Positions 17,472 to 26,909 of a stretch of DNA of 64,000 nt are shown piece by piece (position 1 is the stretch's first letter; every line of letters begins with the position of its first letter). The stretch is taken from NCBI RefSeq assembly GCF_003315485.1, contig NZ_QNSE01000006.1:186001-250000 (forward strand), in the 5' to 3' direction. The notes under the pieces are model-generated. The model was not told where the DNA came from. It searched no databases and worked only from the letters and a program-made list of their open reading frames with translations. This DNA comes from Marinomonas rhizomae. Lineage in GTDB: Bacteria; Pseudomonadota; Gammaproteobacteria; Pseudomonadales; Marinomonadaceae. The position numbers and the translations under genes were made by a program.

Positions 17472-17954
17472 ATGCTCGATAAATTTGACATTAGTATTCT
17501 CGCGGCGTTACAAAAAGACGGCCGTTTAAGCAATCGGGATTTAGCTGATAAAATTGGTCTCTCAACCGCACCTTGCTGGCGACGCTTAAAACGCCTAGAA
17601 GACGAAGGCTATATTAATTGCTATACGGCGGAGTTAAACCCGAAGAAGGTGAACTTAAATGTGATCGCTTTCGCACAAGTCTCCATGGACAACCATCACC
17701 CAGAGACACTAGAACCTTTTCTTTCTAGTGTACGAAAATATCCAGAAATACAAGAGTGTCATTCCGTTAGTGGTGATTGTGATTTTTTGCTAAAGATCAT
17801 CACCAGAGACCTAAACAGTTATGACGAACTATTGAGCAAGCAACTTTTACAAGCGAAAGGGGTTCGCTCAGTAAACACTATGTTTTCAATGAAACAACCC
17901 AAAATAACAAGGGAATTCCCGTTAAGTGAATTCCCTCTTAGCGATTACTCGTAA
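17472..17954 (+). CDS. Lrp/AsnC-family transcriptional regulator (BkdR-like)
   Basis: A 160-residue leucine-responsive-type regulator. The winged helix-turn-helix spans about residues 3-60 (DKFDISILAALQKDGR, then the recognition region LSTAPCWRRLKRLEDEG). The RAM/ACT-like effector and oligomerisation domain covers about 65-145 and includes ECHSVSGDCDFLLKI, the conserved ligand-site stretch. It is divergent from the E1-E2 operon across a 159-base gap, the same layout as bkdR and bkd genes in pseudomonads. Activation of branched-chain 2-oxoacid breakdown in response to amino acids is therefore likely but inferred. Confidence 0.92.
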   Translation: MLDKFDISILAALQKDGRLSNRDLADKIGLSTAPCWRRLKRLEDEGYINCYTAELNPKKVNLNVIAFAQVSMDNHHPETLEPFLSSVRKYPEIQECHSVSGDCDFLLKIITRDLNSYDELLSKQLLQAKGVRSVNTMFSMKQPKITREFPLSEFPLSDYS

Positions 17955-17964
17955 TATTAAAAAC

Positions 17965-17990
17965 GGCGCAAATACTATTTGCGCCCTTAT
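17965..17990. terminator. Bidirectional terminator between the Lrp gene and opgH
   Basis: A 9-bp stem GGCGCAAAT / ATTTGCGCC with a 3-base loop lies between two convergent genes. It is flanked by A-rich sequence on one side and a short pyrimidine tract on the other, so it can serve both strands. Confidence 0.75.
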
Positions 17991-17996
17991 CTCAAT

Positions 17997-20150
17997 TTAA
18001 GCCGGCACAAACTCTTTTGCTTGTTTACTTACTCGCTTATCTTCTGGCAAGTATTTTTCCATTGCTGCCATTAGCTCTCGATGCTGCAAAATAGCGAGAC
18101 ACTCCCTTTCATTGAGATGATCTAACAAGCTTTGAATATTGTTACTGTTAAGGATTTGCCATTCAGCACAAATCCAAGCACGACAAAACTCTTTGTTTGG
18201 TTGCTCTTTTGGCATTTGAGCAAGGTGCCAATAAAACAATGTTGCATCAGATGACAAGCGCTTTAAAGAAGACAAAGCATCATCAAAATCAAGTTCGCTC
18301 TGTGCATTATCATAACGATCTTGCATATCAACAATTGGGTGTGGACGCTTTTCTTCTGGTGCGCGCATCAGACCCAAATAATGAATCACATTGCCACGTT
18401 TTGCACCGCCACTGATCCAAGATAACGGAATGGACAAAATCAAGCCAAAACTAATCGGTAAAGACCAATAGAACAATTCGATACTTAAAAACAAAGCCCC
18501 ACTCGCTAATCCTAAGCCCAATAATGTATGGCTACAGTGCGCACGAGCGGCGACCTTCCATGACGTTGCACCATCGTCACGGGACTGAGGCTTCCAACCA
18601 CTGTCGCGCCCCTTGAAGACATCGTAAACGACTTGGAATTGAGACAACATTAGAATCGGCGCATACAAAGCCGATAACACAGTTTCTAGCAAGGTACTTA
18701 AGGTCAGTAATATTGGACCGCCAAATTGCATACAACGGCGGAAGTTCAACATGGCGGACAACCAACCATATACTTTGGGCGCTAGTACCAACGCCATAGA
18801 CAAGACAAATAAAGAGCGCGCTTTTTCGAAATCAAACACAGGCCAAGTTGGAAATAGTGACGGATTGGCAAAATACTCAGGACGAACAAAATACGCCTGA
18901 ACCGCCAAGGCAAAGCCGACCACGATCAACATCAACCAAAAAACAGCACTTAGGTAAGACATGATGCCAGACATTAAATGCAGGCGAGTTGCAAAGTGAA
19001 AACCTCTCGCGAACACAAAAGCTTTGTGCTGCAAATTACCCTGACACCAACGACGGTCACGCACAATAACATCCACCAGCGACGGTGGCGCTTCTTCGTA
19101 AGATGCTTTCAAATCCGTATCAAAACGTACGCCCCAACCCGCGCGACGCAATAGCGCAGCTTCCATGAAATCATGGCTCATCACATGACCACCAAAAGGC
19201 GCTTTACCTTCTAAAACAGGCAAACCACACGCATCGGCAAAGGCTTTAGTACGAATAATCGCATTATGCCCCCAAAAGTTAGAAGAATAACCGTGCCACG
19301 CCGCCAAACCAGAAGCATAAATAGGACCAAAACAATGGTTGGCAAACTGTTGGATACGACTATATAAGGTGTTCGCGCGAATGATGGTTGGCAACGTTTG
19401 AATCAAACCTAAACCGGGCTCTGCCGCCATACGACGAGTCAGTGAAATCAAGCAATCCGCGCCCATTAAGCTGTCGGCATCCAACACAATCATGCATTCA
19501 TAATCACCACCGTAGCCCGTCACCCATTCAGCAATGTTGCCTGCTTTACGTTCTGCATTATTGTAACGACGACGATAATAAATAGGACAAGCCGCCACCT
19601 CATCATTTAACAAAGGACGAAACACTTGTTCCTCGGCAATCCATGCATCCGCTTTATTGGTATCACTTAGAATGAAGAAAGCAAACTTACCTGGAGCTTG
19701 CTTCATCAAATCTTCATGCATCGCTTGGATATTGGCACGGATACGCAGAGGGTCTTCGTTATAGACAGGCAACAAAATAGCCGTAACGCCTTCTACGTTT
19801 TGTTCTTTTCGAGTATGAGAAAAAGGCCACAACTGGAAAACCAAGCCTAGCGTTGCCTGGGAAAACGCAAAAGAAATCCATGTAAAGTTAATACAAAATA
19901 AAACCAAGAACGCCCACTGCAAACCTGCAATCGCATTGGTATTCAGCACACTGTACATTTCAGTAGCTCCGTACCAAGATAATCCAGCAGTCGCTACCAA
20001 AACAAACAAGCGCGAAAGAAATGTCGTAACAGCAAAACCTTGCAATCTTTTCTTACGAGCTTGAGGGGCTTCATCGACGGCATGTCTTGGCATACTCAAA
20101 GGCGAAACTTGCGGCAATGCTAATTTTGTAGCGTTATCCTTTAATAACAT
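17997..20150 (-). CDS. opgH: Glucans biosynthesis glucosyltransferase H
   Basis: Inner-membrane glycosyltransferase of about 717 residues that builds the beta-1,2-glucose backbone of osmoregulated periplasmic glucans from UDP-glucose. Two N-terminal transmembrane segments are followed by a cytosolic family 2 glycosyltransferase domain with VLDADSLM (DxD), HDFMEAALLRRAGW and the RRWCQGN motif (Q/RxxRW type). Several more membrane segments follow. ATG at 20150 is chosen because AAGGAG lies 5 bases upstream, overlapping the opgG stop; a longer in-frame reading from 20180 would overlap opgG and lacks a ribosome site. Tight coupling with opgG is the normal operon layout. Confidence 0.96.
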   Translation of the reverse strand: MLLKDNATKLALPQVSPLSMPRHAVDEAPQARKKRLQGFAVTTFLSRLFVLVATAGLSWYGATEMYSVLNTNAIAGLQWAFLVLFCINFTWISFAFSQATLGLVFQLWPFSHTRKEQNVEGVTAILLPVYNEDPLRIRANIQAMHEDLMKQAPGKFAFFILSDTNKADAWIAEEQVFRPLLNDEVAACPIYYRRRYNNAERKAGNIAEWVTGYGGDYECMIVLDADSLMGADCLISLTRRMAAEPGLGLIQTLPTIIRANTLYSRIQQFANHCFGPIYASGLAAWHGYSSNFWGHNAIIRTKAFADACGLPVLEGKAPFGGHVMSHDFMEAALLRRAGWGVRFDTDLKASYEEAPPSLVDVIVRDRRWCQGNLQHKAFVFARGFHFATRLHLMSGIMSYLSAVFWLMLIVVGFALAVQAYFVRPEYFANPSLFPTWPVFDFEKARSLFVLSMALVLAPKVYGWLSAMLNFRRCMQFGGPILLTLSTLLETVLSALYAPILMLSQFQVVYDVFKGRDSGWKPQSRDDGATSWKVAARAHCSHTLLGLGLASGALFLSIELFYWSLPISFGLILSIPLSWISGGAKRGNVIHYLGLMRAPEEKRPHPIVDMQDRYDNAQSELDFDDALSSLKRLSSDATLFYWHLAQMPKEQPNKEFCRAWICAEWQILNSNNIQSLLDHLNERECLAILQHRELMAAMEKYLPEDKRVSKQAKEFVPA

Positions 20151-20152
20151 GA

Positions 20153-21760
20153 TTACTCCTTCATCCAACGATACAACCAAGTTGGTGCAACGGCAGTATC
20201 TCCCTGTTTAAGTTGAACTCTTAGTTCGGCTAAATTCACGTCTTGAGGGTCAAAAGAGACGTAAACCCGAACGCCATTTTTATGTGGATTCTTCACCGCT
20301 ATTGCTTCGAGTATTTTCCCCTTGCTAATACTGGCATCGATCGTCAAGTCATCGACATTAATATCCGGCATTTTATTAAAATCAATGACCACTTCTGGGT
20401 TTGTTTTAAACAACTTCACGCCTTTAGCGCTGCGGACAATTCGAGGAGTATCTAACGAAACTGGCGTATCATTAGACCACGTCATCAAATATTGATAGGT
20501 ATAAGTCTGGCCTTTTTTAAGGCCTTCTTTAGGCTGCCAATACGCAACAATATTGTCATTGGTTTCGGCATTAGACGGAATCTCCACAAGCTCGACATGT
20601 CCAGCGCCCCAGTCATTCATTGGTTTAATCCAAGCAGAAGGACGCGTGTGATAGCTGGCTTCTAGATCTTGATAATCTTCAAACTTACGATGACGTTGAA
20701 TAAGACCAAAACCTTTTAGTGAAGTATCACTGAAAGCACTAACTTGCAGTGATTTTGGATTATTCAGAGGTCGCCAAAGCATTTCTCCTTTACCGGTTAG
20801 AATCTGTAGCCCATCTGAATCATGAACGGCAGTACGGTAATCAGCTACATCAGAAACATCTAATGAGCTATTAAACATGAACATCGACGTCAACGGCGCT
20901 ATTCCGATATTATTCAAATCCACTCGCGGAAATAGGGTCGCTTTTACATCAATACGAGTCGGTTTACCTGGGTAAATTCCGAACCGATAAGCCCCTGTAA
21001 TACTTTTACTGTCGAGTAAAGCGTGAACCACAATCGCATCTTGGCTTGATGATGGACGTTCAATCCAAAACTGTTTAAACATTGGGAACTCTTCACCCTT
21101 TGGTTGAGCAACATCTAACGCTAAACCACGAGCTGACAAACCATAAGACTGCCCTTTGGAAATGGCACGAAAATAACTCGCGCCTTGAAAGACCACAAAT
21201 TCGTCATTGATATCTGCGTTATTAATCGGATAGTGCAAACGTAATCCGGCGAATTTACCGACTTGAGAGATCAATTCGCTAATGTCGGCATTGGGCGTGG
21301 TAAAAGAATCTGCCGATACATTCAAGGGAAAAGCTCGACCATTTTCAACCACATCAATAGAGACTAGGTCTTTAAATATAAAGCCGGGAGCAAACAACTG
21401 AACGGAAAATTTAGTTGGTGTGTTTCCCCATACCGCTTGGTTTTGCTGAAAGTTAATTTGTCGATAAGTCGGATAATCCATATCCGTCAACGTTTGCGGC
21501 GCTTTTTCCGCTGGTTTCATTGGGGATTCAGCCAACTCTTTCGCCAAATCAATAACAGTCTGATTTGAAAAAACATACCCTTTAGACTCTTGCTCTATTT
21601 GAACGTTTTCAGCCATAGGAACAGAATCTACCTTAATATCAGGCTCTTCTGCATAAGCATGCCCCATTAAGTTAATCAATAAAGACGTTAGTAAAGACCG
21701 TTTTATAAACCAAAACGAATTGGTGCGTTTGCGAGGTAAAGAAGTAAAAAATAGTATCAA
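20153..21760 (-). CDS. opgG: Glucans biosynthesis protein G (periplasmic)
   Basis: Periplasmic protein of about 535 residues needed for osmoregulated periplasmic glucan synthesis, probably acting on branching or release of the glucan. An N-terminal signal peptide (hydrophobic stretch ending GHAYA, about residue 37) precedes the MdoG domain, with recognisable segments NFQQNQAVWG, FWIERPSS, FGIYPGKPT and GFGLIQRHRKFEDYQDLEA. The reading starts at TTG (21760) behind a weak GAGAG site. No ATG lies before the signal peptide, so the exact start is less certain than the gene. opgH follows directly. Confidence 0.95.
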   Translation of the reverse strand: MILFFTSLPRKRTNSFWFIKRSLLTSLLINLMGHAYAEEPDIKVDSVPMAENVQIEQESKGYVFSNQTVIDLAKELAESPMKPAEKAPQTLTDMDYPTYRQINFQQNQAVWGNTPTKFSVQLFAPGFIFKDLVSIDVVENGRAFPLNVSADSFTTPNADISELISQVGKFAGLRLHYPINNADINDEFVVFQGASYFRAISKGQSYGLSARGLALDVAQPKGEEFPMFKQFWIERPSSSQDAIVVHALLDSKSITGAYRFGIYPGKPTRIDVKATLFPRVDLNNIGIAPLTSMFMFNSSLDVSDVADYRTAVHDSDGLQILTGKGEMLWRPLNNPKSLQVSAFSDTSLKGFGLIQRHRKFEDYQDLEASYHTRPSAWIKPMNDWGAGHVELVEIPSNAETNDNIVAYWQPKEGLKKGQTYTYQYLMTWSNDTPVSLDTPRIVRSAKGVKLFKTNPEVVIDFNKMPDINVDDLTIDASISKGKILEAIAVKNPHKNGVRVYVSFDPQDVNLAELRVQLKQGDTAVAPTWLYRWMKE

Positions 21761-22045
21761 AAGAAGCTCTCTCGTTGCTTAATTGGAGTTAACCAATCCT
21801 CAACATAAGGATGACGTCATAAATTTGACACTTATCATATAAGTAAACACTCGAGAGATTAAGGCAGCAAAGTCGGAGGAATTCATAAGAATTAAGGAGA
21901 GATTGTGTTTAAGGATATTTCACACTCATTATCGTCGCTCAAATAGCACACTGATGCTTATCATAATTTAGAAGATGATATTGTTTTACGACTAATATCA
22001 CACAAAATATAGAAAGAATTCATTGATTTAACCGAGATAAATACC

Positions 22046-22813
22046 ATGTTCGAAAAGCTTAACAATTGGCTAGAAAACCGACGTATCAACGCCATGGGAT
22101 TCACCATAGATCAATGGGAATCTACCGTCGCCGATTGGCCAGTTATAGAGCGTTATCAGGGCTTCGAGCGTGACAAACTTCGTAATATGAGTTTTCATTT
22201 CCTTGCTCGTAAAGGCATCACTCCAGGAGCCAGCTTCCAATTCACCGAAGAAATGTGCCTGAAGCTGGCTACCATGGCATGTGTGCCTATTTTGCATCTC
22301 GGTTTAGATTGGTACGAGCACTGCAAAACTATTATTTTGTATGAAGGCGACTTTATCGCCAACCACCCTTATAAAAGTGACGATGGCGTCGTTCATGCTG
22401 AAGGTCGAGCTTTAAGCGGCGAAGCATGGTCAAAAGGACCGTTAATTTTATCGTGGGAATCCATTTTAGAAACAGGTGCTCATGCTCGTCATGGAAAAGC
22501 CAGTAATGTGGTCATTCATGAGTTCGCTCACAAACTAGATATGCTTCGAGATGGCGCAAATGGTGCGCCGCCGATGCATCCCGATATGAACCCCGGAGAA
22601 TGGCACGACATATTCACCTCAGCATTCCAACGCTTACAAAAAAATTGGCAACATCACCAGCACTTGCCACTGGACGAGTACGCTTTGACCAATCCTGCCG
22701 AGTTCTTCGCGGTCTGCAGTGAAACCTTTTTTGAAGCCCCGAAAATGATGAAAAAAGAAATGCCCGATGTGTACAGGCTATTGTGTCAATTTTATCGGCA
22801 AGATCCAGTTTGA
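22046..22813 (+). CDS. mtfA: MtfA-type zinc peptidase (M90 family)
   Basis: A cytoplasmic protein of 255 residues related to E. coli MtfA, which binds the glucose repressor Mlc/DgsA and has zinc-dependent aminopeptidase activity. The metal motif HEFAHKLDMLRDG (about residues 157-169) supplies two histidines and the catalytic glutamate. The distal segment NPAEFFAVCSETFFE contains the conserved glutamates. It stands alone between divergent opgG and a convergent LysR gene. Whether an Mlc homologue exists in this genome cannot be seen here. Confidence 0.92.
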   Translation: MFEKLNNWLENRRINAMGFTIDQWESTVADWPVIERYQGFERDKLRNMSFHFLARKGITPGASFQFTEEMCLKLATMACVPILHLGLDWYEHCKTIILYEGDFIANHPYKSDDGVVHAEGRALSGEAWSKGPLILSWESILETGAHARHGKASNVVIHEFAHKLDMLRDGANGAPPMHPDMNPGEWHDIFTSAFQRLQKNWQHHQHLPLDEYALTNPAEFFAVCSETFFEAPKMMKKEMPDVYRLLCQFYRQDPV

Positions 22814-22818
22814 TGGAT

Positions 22819-23742
22819 TCATAAACCCAATCCAAAGGTTGATACAGAAGCATCTAGTTCTTGCATAAAGTCACGAATCAATTCATGAACCTTCATGCAT
22901 TCTGGACGCTCCAAATTATCGACTTTTGACCAAAGCGCGATGTCTCGCCTTGGTCCTTTTGGTTCTGGCACCTGGATCATTTGATCTGTCTCAACGTCGC
23001 CTGTCATCAGGGCCAAACGAGCAGGCAACCGAACCAACATATCCGAGCTATTCAACAGATGCAAAACCGATCGGATACTCCCCGTAAACGCCATACTGGC
23101 CGCTTTTAGACCAATAAGCTCGCTAGGTCGATCAAGAAAACCAGCGTTAGCACCAGCCACTATCCAATTTTGTTTCTCCAACACATCTTGAGTAATAACA
23201 ACATTAGAGCCTCTAAGAGCCGATTTTTTCCCAACAAAAACACCAGATCGATCTCGAAACAACAACTGCCTATCGAGCGCACCTTGCTTAACAGTAAGAT
23301 GCGCAGGCGCCAAGAGAAAATCGAGTTCACCTTTTTGTAATAACTCAATCTGCGCAGCCGCGGACCCCGTTCTAAAATGAAAGACATAACGCTTTTCTTG
23401 CATAAAATAGGTCGTCATTTGTTCAACCGTAGCAAACTCCCAAAGCGGATCAATGCCAATGACAAATTCATTCTGATAGCCACTATGAAACTGTCGAATG
23501 ACCTCTTCACCTTGCTCTGTTTCCGCCAAAATTCGTTCGCCAATTTGAGCTAACCTTGCACCAATTTCGGTAGGTTGCACGCCATAACGCGTTCGAATAA
23601 GCACTGGTGCACCGACTCTCATTTCCAATTGCTGAATACTACGCGTTAATGTTGGCTGAGTTATATACAACTGTTCACAAGCTCGACTAAGAGAGCCCTG
23701 CTTCACAACGATGGCTAATTGCTTCAATAAGTTAGGGTTCAT
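22819..23742 (-). CDS. LysR-family transcriptional regulator, probable regulator of the divergent monooxygenase
   Basis: A 307-residue LysR-type regulator. The N-terminal winged helix covers about residues 1-60, with the typical GSLSRACEQLYITQPTLTR and QLEMRVGAPVLIR. The effector domain covers about 90-300. It is divergent from the mobA-like gene across 134 bases, the classic layout for a LysR activator of an aromatic catabolic gene, and converges with mtfA with only 5 bases between stops. The inducer is unknown; a hydroxybenzoate is the natural guess. In Comamonas the known mobA regulator is MarR-type, so this would be a different control protein. Confidence 0.9.
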   Translation of the reverse strand: MNPNLLKQLAIVVKQGSLSRACEQLYITQPTLTRSIQQLEMRVGAPVLIRTRYGVQPTEIGARLAQIGERILAETEQGEEVIRQFHSGYQNEFVIGIDPLWEFATVEQMTTYFMQEKRYVFHFRTGSAAAQIELLQKGELDFLLAPAHLTVKQGALDRQLLFRDRSGVFVGKKSALRGSNVVITQDVLEKQNWIVAGANAGFLDRPSELIGLKAASMAFTGSIRSVLHLLNSSDMLVRLPARLALMTGDVETDQMIQVPEPKGPRRDIALWSKVDNLERPECMKVHELIRDFMQELDASVSTFGLGL

Positions 23743-23876
23743 TTATGCATTTTCTATTAGTCTTGATATAAAAATCTATTTTTACTTATATCTAAATTAC
23801 ATTACAGTCATTTCTATTCCAGACAGCAAATCTTTTCATTCCTGACACAGGATAGACAATAACAAGAGGATAAATC

Positions 23877-25793
23877 ATGCAATTTTATCAACAAGGATTT
23901 CACCCAGGCGATCCTAGAATTACAGACCCTTTAGATCGAATCATTGCTCCGCCTTTAAAACACCCAATGCCATCAGAAGTCGATGTAATGATAGTCGGTT
24001 GTGGTCCAGCAGGACTCAACCTCGCCGCGCAGTTGTCGAAATTCGCCTCAATTTCCACCTGTATTGTCGAACAAAAAGACGATCGTTTATTAGTAGGCCA
24101 AGCGGATGGCATCGCTTGTCGTACCATGGAGATGTTCGAAGCTTATGACTTCGCAGATCAAATTAAACAAGAAGCCTATTGGGTAAATGAAACTGCATTT
24201 TGGAAGCCTAATACAGAACAACCAGAACAGATTACACGCAGCAGCAAGATACAAGATGTAGAAGACGACTTGTCTGAAATGCCTCATGTCATCATAAACC
24301 AAGCCAGAGTACATGACGCCTTTCTTGATGTGATGCGCCATGGAGCAAGAAAAGTAGTACCTCATTACTCCCGCCAACTAATCAACCTTGAAGTCAACCC
24401 TACAGTTACCGACTACCCAGTGACATTGACGTTCGAACGCTTAGACTCTCAACACCTGGGCACGATCGAAACGGTTAAAGCCAAATACGTCGTTGGCTGT
24501 GATGGCGCCCGTAGCACTGTACGAAAATCCATTGGTCGCGAGTTAGTCGGTGATTCTATTAATCAAGGGTGGGGAGTCATGGATGTATTAGCGATAACCG
24601 ACTTTCCAGATATTCGCTTAAAATCCGCAATTCATTCCAATAATGAAGGTAACATGCTGATCATTCCACGCGAAGGTGGCTATATGGTGCGCTTGTACAT
24701 TGAACTGGATAAGTTAAAAAGTAATGAGCGCTTAAGCAAAAAAAACATTACAACCGATTACCTCATTGCTGCAGCCAACCGCATCATGCACCCATACACT
24801 CTCGAGGTAAAAGAAATCGCTTGGTGGAGCGTGTATGAAATTGGCCAACGACTTACTACCGCATTTGATGACGCCGAAAATGGTCGATTACCGCATGTAT
24901 TTTTAGCGGGCGATGCTTGCCACACTCACAGCCCAAAAGCTGGACAAGGGTTAAATACTTCGGTGAACGACACATGGAACTTAGGTTGGAAGCTGGCCCA
25001 TGTATTAATAGGAAGGGCAAAACCAGAATTACTGCAATCGTATTCCCTTGAAAGACAAACTGTGGCTCAGCAATTAATCGATTTCGATCGTGAATTTTCA
25101 AAAATGTTCAGCGCTAAACCCAAATCCACAGCCAACCCTGATGGCGTTGACCCAGCCGCCTTTCAAAAGTATTTTGTTAAATTTGGTCGATTCACTGCTG
25201 GGACAGCCATTCACTATCCTCAATCAAACTTAGTATCCTCTGGAAAATATCAAGGTTTGGCGACTGGACAGACTATTGGTATGCGTTTTCACTCAGCCAA
25301 AGTCACCCGTCTTGCCGATGCAAAATCTATGCATCTTGGTCATAGCATGAAAGCCGATGGTCGTTGGCACATTTTCGCCTTCGCAGGAGATCAAAGCTTT
25401 ATGAGCGATGCTTGCCAAGTGAAAGCACTATGCGAGTTTTTACAAAACAATCCATTATCTCCGATCCAGAGATTTACACCAAAAAATGCAGATATCGATG
25501 CCGTCATCAATGTGCAGGCTGTCTTCCAGGTATCTCACCGGAAAATAGAAGTAAGCGACATTCATTCACTCTTACAACCTACAAAGAGCCGCTATGGACT
25601 AAAAGATTATGAAAAAGTCTACAGCGCTCTTTATGAAGGGAATTCCTTCTATGACAAACGCGGAATTGACAAAAATAATGGCTGCATCATCATCGTTAGA
25701 CCAGACCAATATATCGCTAAGGTTTTACCACTAGACGATCTAGATGGCTTAACAAGCTTCTTTGACAAGGTATTACTAAACTTAGCGACCTAG
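23877..25793 (+). CDS. mobA: FAD-dependent 3-hydroxybenzoate 4-monooxygenase-like hydroxylase
   Basis: Class A flavoprotein hydroxylase of 638 residues, the length of Comamonas MobA (about 639), which turns 3-hydroxybenzoate into protocatechuate with NADPH and O2. The FAD GxGxxG motif is VGCGPAGLNLA (about residues 40-50). The segment GQADGIACRTMEMFEAYDFA and the later HVIINQARVHD closely recall MobA. The second FAD motif is GDACHTHSPKAGQGLN (about 346-361), and a thioredoxin-like C-terminal domain (about 440-638) is typical of the phenol hydroxylase subfamily. It is divergent from a LysR gene and followed by a terminator, so monocistronic. No ring-cleavage genes lie nearby. Other phenolic substrates are possible. 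Confidence 0.85.
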   Translation: MQFYQQGFHPGDPRITDPLDRIIAPPLKHPMPSEVDVMIVGCGPAGLNLAAQLSKFASISTCIVEQKDDRLLVGQADGIACRTMEMFEAYDFADQIKQEAYWVNETAFWKPNTEQPEQITRSSKIQDVEDDLSEMPHVIINQARVHDAFLDVMRHGARKVVPHYSRQLINLEVNPTVTDYPVTLTFERLDSQHLGTIETVKAKYVVGCDGARSTVRKSIGRELVGDSINQGWGVMDVLAITDFPDIRLKSAIHSNNEGNMLIIPREGGYMVRLYIELDKLKSNERLSKKNITTDYLIAAANRIMHPYTLEVKEIAWWSVYEIGQRLTTAFDDAENGRLPHVFLAGDACHTHSPKAGQGLNTSVNDTWNLGWKLAHVLIGRAKPELLQSYSLERQTVAQQLIDFDREFSKMFSAKPKSTANPDGVDPAAFQKYFVKFGRFTAGTAIHYPQSNLVSSGKYQGLATGQTIGMRFHSAKVTRLADAKSMHLGHSMKADGRWHIFAFAGDQSFMSDACQVKALCEFLQNNPLSPIQRFTPKNADIDAVINVQAVFQVSHRKIEVSDIHSLLQPTKSRYGLKDYEKVYSALYEGNSFYDKRGIDKNNGCIIIVRPDQYIAKVLPLDDLDGLTSFFDKVLLNLAT

Positions 25794-25804
25794 TATCCGA
25801 ATTT

Positions 25805-25844
25805 AAGTAAAGAAAGTCGGATATTAATTCGGCTTTCTTTACTT
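25805..25844 (+). terminator. Terminator after the mobA-like gene
   Basis: A 15-bp stem (AAGTAAAGAAAGTCG and its near-perfect complement ending CTTTCTTTACTT, one G-T pair) with a 10-base loop, starting 12 bases after the stop codon. The arm itself is T-rich on the forward strand. Confidence 0.75.
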
Positions 25845-26073
25845 ACACTCTATTTAGGCGAAGTACCAGCTTCGACAGATCTCAATTCATCTTACTTCTA
25901 GGTAACACGATAGCCAGAACCCGCTCTAACAAAACCCTCTTCACCACGAAAAAGCCTCGCGTTTTCCATGGCAGTATAAACTTTGACCACAGTAGCTCTT
26001 ACGATGCGAATAAGTCACACTATAGTGTCAAAACTAATATAGCCTTTTCACTTCATCACATCTTCCTTAGAGC

Positions 26074-26569
26074 TTAATCTATATTAAGCTCTAGAAAGTA
26101 TGACTTACCTACTTTAATACCAAATGAAACAGGATAGCGCTTGTACTCTCGCTGAGCATAATCGTTTTTTTCACATACTGAATTAGGAATTTCAGTGAAT
26201 TCATACCCTAAACTTCTACCAAAAGCTTTCGCCTCTCGCGTATATTTTTTTAACTCTTTGGCATTATGAGCCCAACATAAATACTTAGGTAAAACTAAGC
26301 CCAGCTTTGAGACCTTCGCATTTACCAAAAAAGGAACACCTTTTTTATCTGTAAAAGCAAACCAACTTGCTAACGGTGACGCACTATTTAACCCTCTCGC
26401 AGGTGCCTTTTTTTATAAAATACCAACCCTCTGTCAAGTTCGGGTGTCGATACCCTTGACTTCCCTTTAACACATAAAAATCTTCACTTGTTTTATTACA
26501 TATGCTTAGCCCTTCTCTAGCATATAAAGTAGATGCAAAAAAAAGTACAAGAAAAACCACAATTTTCAT
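26074..26569 (-). pseudogene. Frameshifted secreted protein, possibly DUF1036-like
   Basis: Two adjoining reverse-strand readings form one protein broken by a single-base shift. The 5' part (26384-26569) encodes a signal peptide (cleaved after TLYA) and then LSICNKTSEDFYV and GWYFIKKGTCERV, before a TAG at 26384-26386. If one A is removed from the AAA at this point, translation continues NSASPLASWFAFTDKKG and runs through VNAKVSKLG to the stop at 26074, giving about 165 residues. The ICNKTS and GWY-x-I-x-x-G-x-C pattern resembles DUF1036 proteins of unknown function. The break could be a real mutation or a sequencing error. No neighbouring operon partner is seen. Confidence 0.55.
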
Positions 26570-26760
26570 AACACTCTATCCCTCAATATTTATAAAATTT
26601 TAAAGATAAAATTTATTTTTCACTAGGCGATTAAATAACTCACCATAAATCTATCTCTTAATCATAAATCAATAAAGTGTAGAACAAATGCAAGTACCAG
26701 ACATTTTATTTCCCTAAACTCTAAGTTAAGAAAAGCGCCTTAAAAGTCGAACCCCCCTTT

Positions 26761-26908
26761 AGAATCATCAAGTGCCAGTTTGGTTTTAGAAAAGCTATTT
26801 ATCGTGGGTTGGCTAAAAATGACAGTAAGCTCGCCATGCTGTTTGCTCTTGCAAACGTATTTCGAGTTGATCAGATGATCCGAGCCGCAAGTGGTGCCAC
26901 AAATTACG
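26761..26908 (+). mobile_element. IS5-family transposase C-terminal remnant, copy 1
   Basis: Forward-strand translation gives [18 protein letters not shown] followed by [18 protein letters not shown], the conserved C-terminal tail of IS5-type DDE transposases (the YRGLxKN and LFALxNL pattern). The rest of the transposase is absent, with no open frame upstream. The homology stops around 26890-26908, where LysR-like coding begins in another frame. It marks an old insertion followed by deletion. Confidence 0.7.
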
Positions 26909-26909
26909 G

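Noticed and set aside
25894..26007. Short reverse-strand frame ending GFVRAGSGYRVT between mobA and the frameshifted gene
   Set aside because: About 38 codons after an in-frame stop, with no ribosome site and no confident homology; may be a gene relic but cannot be supported.
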